Source: Bacteroidota bacterium (GTDB lineage Bacteria > Bacteroidota > Bacteroidia > Chitinophagales > Chitinophagaceae). Taken from it: a DNA stretch of 64,000 nt. Positions 10,045 through 19,501 of the stretch are shown piece after piece. A program made the translations under genes and the position numbers. How positions within the stretch are numbered: the stretch's first letter is position 1; each line of letters begins with the position of its first letter. A model generated the notes under the pieces. The model was not told the DNA's origin and made no database searches. It saw nothing but the letters and a program-made list of their open reading frames with translations. The DNA lies in NCBI GenBank assembly GCA_947448725.1, contig CANFOM010000005.1:62001-126000 (forward strand). The letters run 5' to 3'.

Positions 10045-10503
10045 ATGAGCAATAATAACATTAGAAAGCTAGAAAAAAGAAAAAAAATTGCCCTTATTGC
10101 ACATGATAATAAAAAAAAGGATCTTATTGAGTGGGCTATATACAATAAAGTAGCCCTTGCTAAACATAGCTTGGTGGCCACTGGAACTACCGGAAAATTA
10201 ATTGAAGAGGCCCTCGATCAGCCAGTTAAAAAATTATTAAGTGGTCCACTTGGAGGTGACCAGCAAATTGGTGCTATGATTGCAACCGGAGATATTGATG
10301 TTGTATTTTTCTTTTTTGATCCCATGGAAGCACAGCCACATGACAGTGATGTAAAAGCTTTATTAAGGTTAGCCGTTGCGTGGAATTTACCGATGGCCTG
10401 CGATAGAAGCACCGCCGATTTTTTAATGACTTCTCGATTTATGCAAGAAGTATATGAATATGAACTTCCCAACTATACCCATTATTTAAACAGAAATATT
10501 TAA
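10045..10503 (+). CDS. mgsA: Methylglyoxal synthase
   Basis: A 152-residue MgsA, which converts dihydroxyacetone phosphate to methylglyoxal and phosphate in a bypass of lower glycolysis. Conserved stretches are ALIAHDNKK near residue 16, TGTTGKLIEEA near 47 (phosphate binding), SGPLGGDQQIGAMIATGDID near 65 (containing the catalytic Asp region), FFFDPMEAQPHDSD near 90 and CDRSTADFLMTS near 120. Length is standard and the protein is soluble. It starts 10 nt after the acyltransferase and is followed 22 nt later by an M28 peptidase gene; no functional link between the three is evident. Confidence 0.96.
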   Translation: MSNNNIRKLEKRKKIALIAHDNKKKDLIEWAIYNKVALAKHSLVATGTTGKLIEEALDQPVKKLLSGPLGGDQQIGAMIATGDIDVVFFFFDPMEAQPHDSDVKALLRLAVAWNLPMACDRSTADFLMTSRFMQEVYEYELPNYTHYLNRNI

Positions 10504-10525
10504 TATCATTTAAAATTATAATAGT

Positions 10526-12742
10526 ATGAAAAAGCAATCAATTTTATTTTGTTCTGTATTGGCTTTACTTATGGTAGGGACTGCTTATACTAGCAATGCA
10601 CAAAACACATTGTTAGGTTTTAAAAATGCCGAAAAAGAAAATAAAATAGAAAAAGATTTTGATGCACAACTTAGTGCAAAAAGAGTAGGTGAAAATATAA
10701 AACTTTTATCTTCGGTTCCACATCATATAAGTTCGGTAGGCGGTAAATTTGTTGCCGAACAAATTGCTAAAACATTTAGAGACAATGGTTGGGATGCGAA
10801 AATAGAAACCTACCAGGTTTTATTTCCAACACCCATTACTAGATTATTAGAAATGAAGGGCTCTACCAATTACAAAGCGCAATTAAAAGAGTATGCTGTA
10901 AAAGAAGATGCTACTTCTAATCAAGCAGATCAACTTCCTACTTATAACTGTTGGAGTGCCGATGGAGATGTTAATGCACCACTTGTATTTGTAAATTATG
11001 GTTTACCAGAAGATTATGAAACCCTTGCTAAATATGGTATAGATGTTAAAGGAAAAATTGTTATTGCAAAGTATGGTCGTAGTTGGAGAGGCATCAAACC
11101 AAAAGTGGCACAAGAACATGGAGCTATTGGTTGTTTAATTTATTCAGATCCAATGGATGATGGTTATACCGCCGGAGATGCCTATCCAATAGGAGCCTAT
11201 AAAAATGATCAAAGTGTACAAAGAGGTTCTATTATGGATATGGTTGTTTATCCTGGTGATCCAACTACACCTAATGTGGGTTCTGTCGAAGGTGTACAAC
11301 GTGTAGACCATAAAGATGCGCAAAACTTATTAAAAATTCCAGTACTACCTATTAGTTATGGCGATGCAAGTCCTTTACTAAAAGATATGGCTGGTCCTGT
11401 TGCTCCTAAAGAGTGGGCTGGTTCTCTTCCCTTCACTTATCATATTGGTCCAAGTAAATCAAGTGTGCACTTAAAGGTTGTTTTTGATTGGAAAATACGA
11501 CCTGCATTAAATGTTATAGCTACTATTAAGGGTTCTGAATATCCAGATCAGTGGGTTATTAGAGGAAACCATCATGATGGATGGGTGAATGGTGCTTCTG
11601 ATCCAATTAGTGGAATGGCTTCTGAATTAGAAGAGGCCATTGCTATTGGTGGTTTATTAAAACAAGGCTGGCGTCCAAAAAGAACTTTAGTTTATTGTGC
11701 TTGGGATGGAGAAGAACCAGGATTGTTAGGTTCTACGGAGTGGGTTGAAAACCACGCAGCAGAATTACAATTAAAAGCGGTTGCTTATATTAATTCGGAT
11801 GGAAATGGTCGTGGCTTTATGGGCGCAGAGGGTTCTCATGCTTTTGCACCTATGATAACAGAAATCAGTAAAGATGTGATCGATCCACAAACAGGTGTTT
11901 CTGTTTTTGAAAGATCAAAAGCAAAAAGAGCAACAAGTGCTTCATCAAGTAAAGCAAAAAAAGAAGCCTTTGAGTCCACCGCTTATCCACTTGGTGCATT
12001 GGGTGCAGGCTCAGACTATTCTTCTTTTATACAACACCTTGGTGTGCCTTCTTTAAATATTGGCTATGGTGGTGAAAATGGTGGTGGGGAATACCACTCT
12101 ATTTATGATTCTTATGATAACTATGTTAGGTTTAAAGATCCTGGTTTTGAATATGGTGTAGCACTTGCTAAAACTACTGGTCGTGTTGCTTTGCGTTTGG
12201 CAGAAGCAGATGTTCTCCCATTTGATTTTAGAAATTTACATACTACAATTAAAGGCTATGTTACAGAGCTAATATCCAATGTGGATCAAATGCGAGAAAA
12301 AGCTAAAGTAGAAAATGAACTCATTGCAAAGAAAGCATACCTAATTTCAGCAGATCCAACCGAAGGATTAACAACACCCACAGCAGAAGCGGAAGTTCCA
12401 TTTATTGATTTTTCTTTAATCTTAAATTCATTATCAAAACTTGAAAAAGCAGCTGCTCATATTGAACAATCAAAAGCAAGTGCAGATGCAAATAAAATAA
12501 CAAACTTAAATGCTAAAATATTTGCAGCAGAACAGCAGCTTTTAACTACCACTGGACTACCTCGTAGACCTTGGTTCAAACACAGCATTTATGCACCAGG
12601 ATTTTATACTGGTTATGGTGTAAAAACCGTTCCAGGTGTTAGAGAAGCTATTGAACAAAAAGATTGGAAAGAAGCCAATGAACAAATTATGGAAGTTTCT
12701 AAAGCATTAGACAGACTTTCTTCTTATTTAGATGCCTTATAG
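10526..12742 (+). CDS. Secreted M28 family zinc peptidase (glutamate carboxypeptidase II-like)
   Basis: A 738-residue exported protein with a signal peptide ending around ...SNAQ (residue 26). A PA (protease-associated) insertion occupies about 130-330. The M28 zinc-peptidase domain follows, with ligand motifs GNHHDGW near 348, WDGEEPGLLGSTEW near 394 (catalytic Glu pair), INSDGNGRG near 424 and YHSIYDSYDNY near 530. The C-terminal 180 residues fit the transferrin-receptor-like dimerisation domain. The layout matches glutamate carboxypeptidase II / aminopeptidase relatives that trim peptides in the periplasm. All five metal ligands appear present, so it should be active; the peptide substrate is unknown. 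Confidence 0.92.
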   Translation: MKKQSILFCSVLALLMVGTAYTSNAQNTLLGFKNAEKENKIEKDFDAQLSAKRVGENIKLLSSVPHHISSVGGKFVAEQIAKTFRDNGWDAKIETYQVLFPTPITRLLEMKGSTNYKAQLKEYAVKEDATSNQADQLPTYNCWSADGDVNAPLVFVNYGLPEDYETLAKYGIDVKGKIVIAKYGRSWRGIKPKVAQEHGAIGCLIYSDPMDDGYTAGDAYPIGAYKNDQSVQRGSIMDMVVYPGDPTTPNVGSVEGVQRVDHKDAQNLLKIPVLPISYGDASPLLKDMAGPVAPKEWAGSLPFTYHIGPSKSSVHLKVVFDWKIRPALNVIATIKGSEYPDQWVIRGNHHDGWVNGASDPISGMASELEEAIAIGGLLKQGWRPKRTLVYCAWDGEEPGLLGSTEWVENHAAELQLKAVAYINSDGNGRGFMGAEGSHAFAPMITEISKDVIDPQTGVSVFERSKAKRATSASSSKAKKEAFESTAYPLGALGAGSDYSSFIQHLGVPSLNIGYGGENGGGEYHSIYDSYDNYVRFKDPGFEYGVALAKTTGRVALRLAEADVLPFDFRNLHTTIKGYVTELISNVDQMREKAKVENELIAKKAYLISADPTEGLTTPTAEAEVPFIDFSLILNSLSKLEKAAAHIEQSKASADANKITNLNAKIFAAEQQLLTTTGLPRRPWFKHSIYAPGFYTGYGVKTVPGVREAIEQKDWKEANEQIMEVSKALDRLSSYLDAL

Positions 12743-12757
12743 CATGTAAATTTGCCA

Positions 12758-14794
12758 ATGCCTTTTCAACTACAATCCACCTATACCCCTTCGGGCGATC
12801 AACCCTCGGCCATTAAACAACTTACCGAAGGGGTATTGGAGGAGGAGCGCTATCAAACCCTATTGGGTGTTACGGGTAGTGGTAAAACTTTTACCATTGC
12901 CAACCTTATTCAAAATATTCAGCGACCCACCTTGGTGCTTACACACAATAAAACATTGGTGGCACAATTGTATGGAGAGTTCAAACAATTTTTTCCCAAT
13001 AACGCAGTAGGGTATTTTGTTTCTTATTATGATTATTATCAACCAGAAGCGTATTTACCTACCTCTGGCGTCTACATTGAAAAAGATTTAAGCATCAATG
13101 AAGAGTTAGATAAGTTAAGGTTACAAGCCACCGCACAATTATTAAGTGGTCGTAGGGATATTATTATTGTTGCAAGTGTAAGTTGTATTTATGGAATGGG
13201 CAACCCAACAGAATATGAAAAAGGAATAATAAGAATTCAAAAAGGAATGGTGATCGCAAGACAAGCTTTTTTACATGCGCTCGTTAATAGTTTATACCAC
13301 CGAACCGTTACCGAATTTGATAGAGGTTCCTTTAGAGTCAATGGAGATACGGTGGATATAAGACTTCCCTATGTTGATTATGGATATCGAATAACTTTTT
13401 TTGGAGACGAAATAGAATCTATAGAAAGTTTAGAAATAGAAAGTGGAAAAAGAATTGAAGAAATGGAAAATGCGGCCATTTTCCCTGCTAATTTATATTT
13501 AGCGCCTAAAGAAATGGTACAAGAAATTATTGCAGAAATTCAGGATGAAATGCGCGCCCAAGTGGAGTATTTTAAAAGTACCGGAAAACATTTAGAAGCA
13601 CAAAGATTAAAAGAAAGAGTAGAATATGATATTGAAATGATTCGTGAATTAGGCTATTGCACAGGCATTGAAAACTATTCTCGCTTTTTTGATAGACGCG
13701 TTCCAGGCACCAGACCCTTTTGTTTATTGGATTATTTTCCAAAAGATTTTTTATGCGTAGTAGACGAAAGCCATGTGACCATTCCACAAATTTCGGGAAT
13801 GTATGGAGGTGACCGAAGTAGAAAAATGAATTTGGTGGAGTATGGCTTTAGATTACCCAGTGCCATGGACAATCGACCATTAAATTTTAATGAATTTGAA
13901 AACATCATAGGACAATCCATATTCGTAAGTGCTACACCCGGTGAATATGAATTAGAAAAAACAGGAGGTTTAATTGTTGAACAAGTGGTTCGCCCCACTG
14001 GTTTATTGGATCCTCCCATAGAAGTAAGGCCCACTAAAAATCAAATAGATGATTTATTAGAAGAGATTGCCATGCAAGTAGAAAAGGGGGACCGTGTATT
14101 GGTGACCACTTTAACCAAAAAAATGGCCGAAGAAATGGATCGCTATTTAAGCCGCATACAGATTAAGTCAAAGTACATACATAGTGATATTGACGCATTG
14201 GAAAGAGTAGAAATTTTAAGAGAGCTAAGATTGGGTATTATAGATGTTTTAGTAGGGGTAAATTTATTAAGAGAAGGGCTTGATTTACCCGAGGTTTCAT
14301 TGGTCGTGGTATTGGATGCTGATAAAGAGGGCTTTTTAAGAAATGAAAAATCCCTAACACAAACAGCCGGAAGAGCAGCTAGAAATGTAGATGGCCGCGT
14401 TATTTTTTATGCCGATCAAATGACTAAAAGCATGCAGCGAACCATAGACGAAACCAATAGAAGAAGAGACAAGCAAATAAAATACAATATAGAACACCAT
14501 ATTACACCTACGACTATCGTAAAGAGTATCCAACAAGTGATGGCACAATCGGCAGTTTTAGATATTAAAGGGTATACACTCAATAATATCAATATTAGAA
14601 CTACAGACAATTTGATTATGGTAGCAGAGCCAGAAAATAGCTACACCACTATTCCTCAAATAGAAAAAGCGATTAGTCAAACTAAAAAACAAATGGATAA
14701 ATTTGCAAAAGCATTAGATTTTATGGAAGCAGCTAAATTAAGAGATGAAATGTATCGGTTAGAAACCCAACTTCAACAAATGAAAAACGCCTAA
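12758..14794 (+). CDS. uvrB: Excinuclease ABC subunit UvrB
   Basis: UvrB, the damage-verifying helicase-like subunit of nucleotide excision repair (678 residues from ATG 12758). Walker A is GVTGSGKTFTIAN near residues 36-48, the beta-hairpin YDYYQPEAYLP near 92, helicase motifs DESHVTIPQ near 334 and TAGRAARN near 533. The C-terminal UVR domain, which binds UvrC, covers about the last 50 residues (FMEAAKLRDEMYRLE). A TTG two codons upstream is in frame, but the ATG gives the usual MPFQLQS N-terminus. A TAAATTTG -7-like box at 12747-12754 ends 3 nt before the ATG, so the gene may be transcribed without a leader. The peptidase gene stops 15 nt upstream. Confidence 0.97.
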   Translation: MPFQLQSTYTPSGDQPSAIKQLTEGVLEEERYQTLLGVTGSGKTFTIANLIQNIQRPTLVLTHNKTLVAQLYGEFKQFFPNNAVGYFVSYYDYYQPEAYLPTSGVYIEKDLSINEELDKLRLQATAQLLSGRRDIIIVASVSCIYGMGNPTEYEKGIIRIQKGMVIARQAFLHALVNSLYHRTVTEFDRGSFRVNGDTVDIRLPYVDYGYRITFFGDEIESIESLEIESGKRIEEMENAAIFPANLYLAPKEMVQEIIAEIQDEMRAQVEYFKSTGKHLEAQRLKERVEYDIEMIRELGYCTGIENYSRFFDRRVPGTRPFCLLDYFPKDFLCVVDESHVTIPQISGMYGGDRSRKMNLVEYGFRLPSAMDNRPLNFNEFENIIGQSIFVSATPGEYELEKTGGLIVEQVVRPTGLLDPPIEVRPTKNQIDDLLEEIAMQVEKGDRVLVTTLTKKMAEEMDRYLSRIQIKSKYIHSDIDALERVEILRELRLGIIDVLVGVNLLREGLDLPEVSLVVVLDADKEGFLRNEKSLTQTAGRAARNVDGRVIFYADQMTKSMQRTIDETNRRRDKQIKYNIEHHITPTTIVKSIQQVMAQSAVLDIKGYTLNNINIRTTDNLIMVAEPENSYTTIPQIEKAISQTKKQMDKFAKALDFMEAAKLRDEMYRLETQLQQMKNA

Positions 14795-14806
14795 TCTATT
14801 CAAATA

Positions 14807-15439
14807 ATGCAAGCTTTTCTAGTATCTATATACAATGGCCTACTTCAAACCACTTGGTTAGAAATGATTGCTGTTTTTTCTGGAATTATTTCGGTGTGGT
14901 ATAGTCGCAAAGAAAATATATTAGTCTATCCTACCGGCTTACTTAATACAACCATTTATATTTATATTAGTTTACAAGGGCACTTAATTGGTGAGGCAAG
15001 TGTGAATGTTTATTATACCCTCATGAGCTTGTATGGCTGGTATTTATGGACCAGAGTTGATTCAGATAATCAAACCATTCTTTTACAAATTACCAAGAGC
15101 ACATTAAAAGATTGGCGAAACCAATTGTTATTTTTTGCAGGATTTTATGTAGTCATTTATTTTTCTCTGGTATTTTTAAAAAAAGAATTTGCACCAGAAG
15201 CCATTCCTTGGGCGGATGCCTTAGCCAGTGCCTCTGCTTATACAGCGATGTGGTTGATGGCAAAGAAAAAAGTGGAAAGTTGGGTTTGGTGGATAGTAAC
15301 TAATATTGCATCTATTCCTTTGTATTTTATAAAGGGGTATGCATTTACAAGTGTTCAATTTATTATTTTATTAATTTTAGCCATTGCCGGATGGAAATCT
15401 TGGTTAGAAAAAGTAAATACAAAACACAACAATGAATAA
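14807..15439 (+). CDS. pnuC: Nicotinamide riboside transporter PnuC
   Basis: A 210-residue polytopic inner-membrane protein of the PnuC family, with about seven hydrophobic helices and the family motifs WYSRKENILVYPTGLLNT near residue 26 and YYTLMSLYGWYLW near 67. PnuC-type carriers move nicotinamide riboside (or thiamin, in the PnuT branch) by facilitated diffusion, trapped by phosphorylation. The next gene, overlapping by 8 nt, encodes a NadR-like ribosylnicotinamide kinase, which supports nicotinamide riboside as substrate. It lies 12 nt after uvrB, so it is probably co-transcribed with it. Family sure; substrate inferred from the neighbour. Confidence 0.93.
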   Translation: MQAFLVSIYNGLLQTTWLEMIAVFSGIISVWYSRKENILVYPTGLLNTTIYIYISLQGHLIGEASVNVYYTLMSLYGWYLWTRVDSDNQTILLQITKSTLKDWRNQLLFFAGFYVVIYFSLVFLKKEFAPEAIPWADALASASAYTAMWLMAKKKVESWVWWIVTNIASIPLYFIKGYAFTSVQFIILLILAIAGWKSWLEKVNTKHNNE

Positions 15440-15980
15440 TCTGCAATCATTAAAAAAAATAGTAGTGCTAGGCCCAGAGTCTACTGGAAAATCAACACTT
15501 TGTGCACAGCTAGCAAAACATTATGATACTATTTATTGTGAAGAATATGCACGAACTTATTTATCTAAGGAAGGCACTAAATACAATTATGAAAATTTAT
15601 TAACGATTGCCAAAGGACAGCTTGACTTAGAAGAAGAAGCTATCAAAAAAGTAGCTGTTTCAAACAACAACAAATTAATAATTGATACCGATATGTATGT
15701 GATGAAGGTATGGTGTGAGTATGTTTTTAACAATTGCCATCCGTTTATATTAGAACAAATTAATCATAGACAATACGATTTTTATCTACTCTGTAATATA
15801 GATCTGCAATGGACTGCAGATGAAATGAGAGAATATCCTGATGAAAAACCCAGACAAGAATTATTGTCTATTTATAAAGATATTTTGATCAATCAAAACA
15901 CACCCTGGGGTTTGGTGGGTGGGCAAGGTGATACGAGGCTTAGGAATGCTATTCAATTAATTGATACTGCTTTTCCTTAA
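15432..15980 (+). CDS. NadR-like nicotinamide riboside kinase
   Basis: A 182-residue P-loop kinase corresponding to the C-terminal kinase domain of NadR. Walker A is GPESTGKSTL near residues 14-23; YCEEYARTYL follows near 35, DTDMYVMKVWCEYVF near 80 and the DLQWTADEMREYPDE lid region near 120. The N-terminal NMN adenylyltransferase and DNA-binding domains of enterobacterial NadR are absent, so it should only phosphorylate nicotinamide riboside to NMN. It overlaps pnuC by 8 nt, and its stop codon overlaps that of the convergent mtgA gene. Together with PnuC it forms a salvage route to NAD. Confidence 0.88.
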   Translation: MNNLQSLKKIVVLGPESTGKSTLCAQLAKHYDTIYCEEYARTYLSKEGTKYNYENLLTIAKGQLDLEEEAIKKVAVSNNNKLIIDTDMYVMKVWCEYVFNNCHPFILEQINHRQYDFYLLCNIDLQWTADEMREYPDEKPRQELLSIYKDILINQNTPWGLVGGQGDTRLRNAIQLIDTAFP

Positions 15981-16669
15981 TTTTTTAACAAAGCACTAAT
16001 GTCTTCGTCGGTTTCTATATTATTCATCTCTCTCAAAATTTGAGGATAACGCCAGGCTACCCTTCTTGTTAAAGGATTGGCTGTAAATTTTTTTGGATTG
16101 GGAAATCCTGCCACAATCATCGCGGCTTGTTCTCGGGTTAAATTTTTTGCATGTTTATGAAAATAATGTTGCGCAGCGGCTTCAATACCAAAACAACCAG
16201 GTCCGGTTTCTATTACATTTAAATAAACTTCAAGAATTCTTTTCTTACCCCAAACCCATTCAATTAAAAAAGTAAAATAAATTTCAGGCAACTTTCTTAT
16301 ATATCTACCAATGCCTGAACCCTGCCACAAAAAAACATTTTTAGCTGTTTGTTGAGTGATGGTGCTGGCGCCACCTCCAATAGGTATTTTAGATTTTTTT
16401 GATTTCTTTTTGGGATGTAAACTTTTTTCAATGGCATCCCAATCAAAACCCATATGATCTGTGAAAGATTGATCTTCACTTGCAATAACCGCCAATTTTA
16501 TATTGTAAGACATGTCATTCCATGCTATATAGTCTCTTTTTAAACCTAAGCCAAAGGCATTGGTTATTTGTGTAATGGTAATGGGAGGCTCTACAAACTT
16601 TGTAATAAACACATAGAGGAGTGAGCTAAAAAATAAATATAAAATTACGCGTCTAATTTTTTTTAGCAC
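15977..16669 (-). CDS. mtgA: Monofunctional peptidoglycan glycosyltransferase
   Basis: A 230-residue GT51 transglycosylase that polymerises lipid II into glycan strands without a transpeptidase domain. A single N-terminal membrane anchor covers about residues 7-25. The catalytic region reads AVIASEDQSFTDHMGFDWDA near 62-81, with the essential Glu in SEDQ, then GGGASTITQQTAKNVFLW near 98-115, and ILEVYLNVIETGPGCFGIEA near 145. Length matches MtgA. It converges on the NadR-like gene (stop codons overlap by 4 nt) and is 10 nt downstream of a small secreted protein gene in the same direction, so the two are likely co-transcribed. Confidence 0.95.
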   Translation of the reverse strand: MLKKIRRVILYLFFSSLLYVFITKFVEPPITITQITNAFGLGLKRDYIAWNDMSYNIKLAVIASEDQSFTDHMGFDWDAIEKSLHPKKKSKKSKIPIGGGASTITQQTAKNVFLWQGSGIGRYIRKLPEIYFTFLIEWVWGKKRILEVYLNVIETGPGCFGIEAAAQHYFHKHAKNLTREQAAMIVAGFPNPKKFTANPLTRRVAWRYPQILREMNNIETDEDISALLKN

Positions 16670-16679
16670 AAATAAAAAT

Positions 16680-17246
16680 TTATAATAGTTCTACAGTATA
16701 CCTTTTACCGATGGGTCTATAATTAGGATTAGATTTATGTATTATAACACCTCCAGCCCATGCCAATACACCACCTATTAGTTTTGGAAGATTGTCATTG
16801 GCTAAGATTGGATCTTTATTGGATAAAGAATTAATGATATTAAGTCCTAAATAACCTATGCCTCCTGTTATTAAAAAAGCACCATTGGTAAACACACTAT
16901 TGTAATAGCCTTTTTCTCTAGGAAAGGCAATCATTTCATTTATATGAAATGCTAATTTTCCAAGTTTTAAGGTATCCTGTCCATAGGTACCAAACATGGT
17001 TATAATGGGTTGTAAAGCATACTGATTAATTTGAACTGAATCATTTCTTATCCAATCTATATATCCTTTTAACCATTGTTTATTACTAAATTCAAAATCA
17101 ATATGATCACCCACGGTATAAGAATGAACGACAATCCCCTTGTCTTTAAGCAATAAAATTTGACTTCCGTTTAATTCGGTTTGAGCTTCCATTTTGCTTA
17201 GGAAACACAGCGCTAACAATAAGGATAAAAATAACTTCAATTTCAC
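16680..17246 (-). CDS. Secreted protein of unknown function
   Basis: A 188-residue protein that I do not recognise. It has a clear signal peptide (hydrophobic residues about 4-17, cleavage near MEAQ, residue 21). After it comes a beta-rich segment of about 90 residues (GDHIDFEFSNKQWLKG, QLNDSVQ-like region) and one or two hydrophobic stretches near 120-165 (GGIGYLGLNII, GGVLAWAGGVII) that could be membrane-associated. The start codon is GTG at 17246. It ends 10 nt before mtgA on the same strand, so an envelope-related role is possible but only by association. An inverted repeat AGTTCA-TTT-TGAACT lies upstream at 17282-17296. Confidence 0.65.
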   Translation of the reverse strand: MKLKLFLSLLLALCFLSKMEAQTELNGSQILLLKDKGIVVHSYTVGDHIDFEFSNKQWLKGYIDWIRNDSVQINQYALQPIITMFGTYGQDTLKLGKLAFHINEMIAFPREKGYYNSVFTNGAFLITGGIGYLGLNIINSLSNKDPILANDNLPKLIGGVLAWAGGVIIHKSNPNYRPIGKRYTVELL

Positions 17247-17302
17247 TTAAGCAATTTACGTTTTTATGTTTATATAATGATAGTTCATTTTGAACTTACT
17301 TG

Positions 17303-17944
17303 TTAATAATTGAAAGCCCCATAAAAAAGAACAGCACTAAATATTAAAATTATTAAACCAGAGATACGATTGATAACCACCATATTACTTTCGGTTAATT
17401 TAGGCCTAAGTACACTGGCCAATGCTACTTTAGCTAAATCTGATACCAATACAAACAATAAGCAAGTTCCAAAAACAATTAATTTATAGTTTAGGGGATT
17501 ATTGGTTTCCTCGGCGCTTGCCCCTATGGCAGCCGTCCATGCAAACCAAAATAAAAATACACTTGGATTTAAAGTGTTCATAAAAAAGCCAGATGCAAAA
17601 ATAGTAAGCAAGTCACGCTTTCTCATGGGCTTATCCTTGTCCTCTTCTCCTGGTTCAAATTTAATTTTTTTAAAAAAAAGGGTATAAAGTCCCATGATTA
17701 ATAAAAATCCCGCACCCACCATAGCAATCATTGCTTTGTGTGTTAATACCATTGCAAATAAGGCTGTAAAAATATTACAAATAGTTAATAGCGCTATATC
17801 ACTTGCGGATACGCCAGCTACAAAAATATAGCCAGCTCTACGTCCATTGGTTAGGCTTTGTTTTAAGATAGCAAAAATAACTGGGCCAATAGAAATGCTT
17901 AATAAAAATCCAAGCAGTAAGCCCTTCAGTAGCGGAGCAATCAT
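17303..17944 (-). CDS. LysE-family amino acid exporter
   Basis: A 213-residue inner-membrane transporter with about six hydrophobic helices. The LysE/RhtB signature is at the N-terminus (GLLLGFLLSISIGPVIFAIL, with the SIGPV motif near residue 19), and the FMNTLNPSVFLFWFAW stretch near 120 is the other family hallmark. Members export amino acids or related small zwitterions. The gene starts 1 nt after the stop of the GH3-like gene upstream on the same strand, so the two are surely one transcription unit. This suggests export of an amino acid or of a product of the GH3 enzyme; that link is inference. Confidence 0.9.
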   Translation of the reverse strand: MIAPLLKGLLLGFLLSISIGPVIFAILKQSLTNGRRAGYIFVAGVSASDIALLTICNIFTALFAMVLTHKAMIAMVGAGFLLIMGLYTLFFKKIKFEPGEEDKDKPMRKRDLLTIFASGFFMNTLNPSVFLFWFAWTAAIGASAEETNNPLNYKLIVFGTCLLFVLVSDLAKVALASVLRPKLTESNMVVINRISGLIILIFSAVLFYGAFNY

Positions 17945-17945
17945 A

Positions 17946-19466
17946 TTAAAATTTTGAGATAAATAACTTCCATTCTTCTAATAAAGCGCCTTTCAGTACT
18001 CTTGGAAATTTATGTTGCCCACCAATTTTACCCTTCGTTGTAAGAAAAGCCATAAAGGCCTGCTCTGTCAATACAGTGATACGAACCTGTTTTAATGCAG
18101 ATTTTCTTTCTATAGCGTAATCATCATTCAATGCAATTAATTTCTCATCAATTTTATTGGCTAATAAGTTTTCATCTATTTTTTGATCACAAGCCACATA
18201 CCAATGGTGTCCAAAGAAAGTACCAACGGGCTCTCCTGTAACAGAATATTCTGGAATGGATATATTTAATTCTTCACTCACCAATTGAATGGCCTTGTTC
18301 ATATTGTCTACACTTAAATGTTCTCCTACTAAACTTAAAAAATGTTTTGTTCGCCCAGTAATAATAATTTCTGCATTGTCTTTGTCAATAAACCTAACGG
18401 TGTCTCCAATTAAATAACGCCAAGCGCCGGCAGCCGTACTCATTAAAATGGCATAGTCTTTACCCTCTTCAATTTCATGAATTAAAAAAGTTTCAGGATG
18501 TTCCACCATTTCTCCATTCGCATCAAAATTAATATCATCAAAGGGGACAAATTCAAAAAATATATGTTGATTAAAAGAAAGCTTCATTCCTCTGGCACCC
18601 TGTTTGTCCTGCCAAGCAATAAAACCTTCGCTCGCCAAATAAGTTTCTACATATGCAATGGGCTTCCCCAATAATTTTTCAAAACCATGTTTATAGGGTT
18701 CAAAGCTTACCCCACCATGTACAAAAAAAGCTAGGTTGGGCCATATTTCGTGAATATTATTTAATTGATATTTCTCTATCACCATTTCAATACACATTTG
18801 AATCCAGGCAGGTACGCCTACAATAAATCCAATATCCCATTGAGGCGCTTTTTCAACTATCTCTATTAACTTTTTATTCCAGTCTCTTTCTTTTGCAATT
18901 TTTTTTCCTGGTTTATAAAAAGGTTGAAACCAAAATGGTGCTTTTTTAGCGGTGATGCCACTTAGGTCTCCAGCATAATAACCCGGACCTTTTTGTAAAT
19001 CGGTACTGCCACCAAGTGTTAACCAACCTTTGCCAATAGAAGCCAAAGGCACATCATGATAATTAAATAAACTTATTAACTGCTTAATCATGATAATTTT
19101 ATTTCCCCTTAATAAATCGTTGGTGATGGGAATGTATTTACTTGCAGACTCGCTGGTACCACTGCTTAAAGCAAAATATTTAATTTTACCTGGCCAGCAT
19201 ATATCTGGTTTACCTTCTAAGGTTAAATGCCACCAGTCATTATAAATTTTATTATAATTATAAGTGGGCACATTTTTTTGAAATTCTTTTGTGGGATGCT
19301 TGCTTAATAAAATCTCATTAAAATGAAAAGCTTGTCCAAAGGAGGTATACCTAGCACGACGCAACAATTTCTTGAGCACACGCAATTGTGCTCTTTTAGG
19401 GCTTCTTGGGGGAATTCCTAGTGCTTTATTAATGTTTTTTGGCAAGTTAATCTCAAAAATAGGCAT
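17946..19466 (-). CDS. GH3-like acyl-acid-amido synthetase (copy 1)
   Basis: A 506-residue member of the GH3 auxin-responsive promoter family, relatives of plant enzymes that adenylate a carboxylic acid and couple it to an amino acid. Nucleotide-binding motifs are visible: ALSSGTSESASKYIPIT near residues 98-114, YLASEGFIAW near 286, MSTAAGAWRYLIGDTVRF near 341 and TGRTKHFLSLVGEHL near 375. It is soluble and of full family length. It lies directly upstream of a LysE-type exporter with a 1-nt gap. A second paralogue sits at 48.1-49.7 kb. The substrates of bacterial members are largely unknown; the adenylating activity is inferred from conserved motifs. Confidence 0.88.
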   Translation of the reverse strand: MPIFEINLPKNINKALGIPPRSPKRAQLRVLKKLLRRARYTSFGQAFHFNEILLSKHPTKEFQKNVPTYNYNKIYNDWWHLTLEGKPDICWPGKIKYFALSSGTSESASKYIPITNDLLRGNKIIMIKQLISLFNYHDVPLASIGKGWLTLGGSTDLQKGPGYYAGDLSGITAKKAPFWFQPFYKPGKKIAKERDWNKKLIEIVEKAPQWDIGFIVGVPAWIQMCIEMVIEKYQLNNIHEIWPNLAFFVHGGVSFEPYKHGFEKLLGKPIAYVETYLASEGFIAWQDKQGARGMKLSFNQHIFFEFVPFDDINFDANGEMVEHPETFLIHEIEEGKDYAILMSTAAGAWRYLIGDTVRFIDKDNAEIIITGRTKHFLSLVGEHLSVDNMNKAIQLVSEELNISIPEYSVTGEPVGTFFGHHWYVACDQKIDENLLANKIDEKLIALNDDYAIERKSALKQVRITVLTEQAFMAFLTTKGKIGGQHKFPRVLKGALLEEWKLFISKF

Positions 19467-19501
19467 CTACAGACTCGGGTTTAATTTTTAAAGATTATCT
19501 G

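Noticed and set aside
12752..12757. TTG start for uvrB giving two extra residues
   Set aside because: The ATG at 12758 gives the usual N-terminus and sits just after a -7 box.
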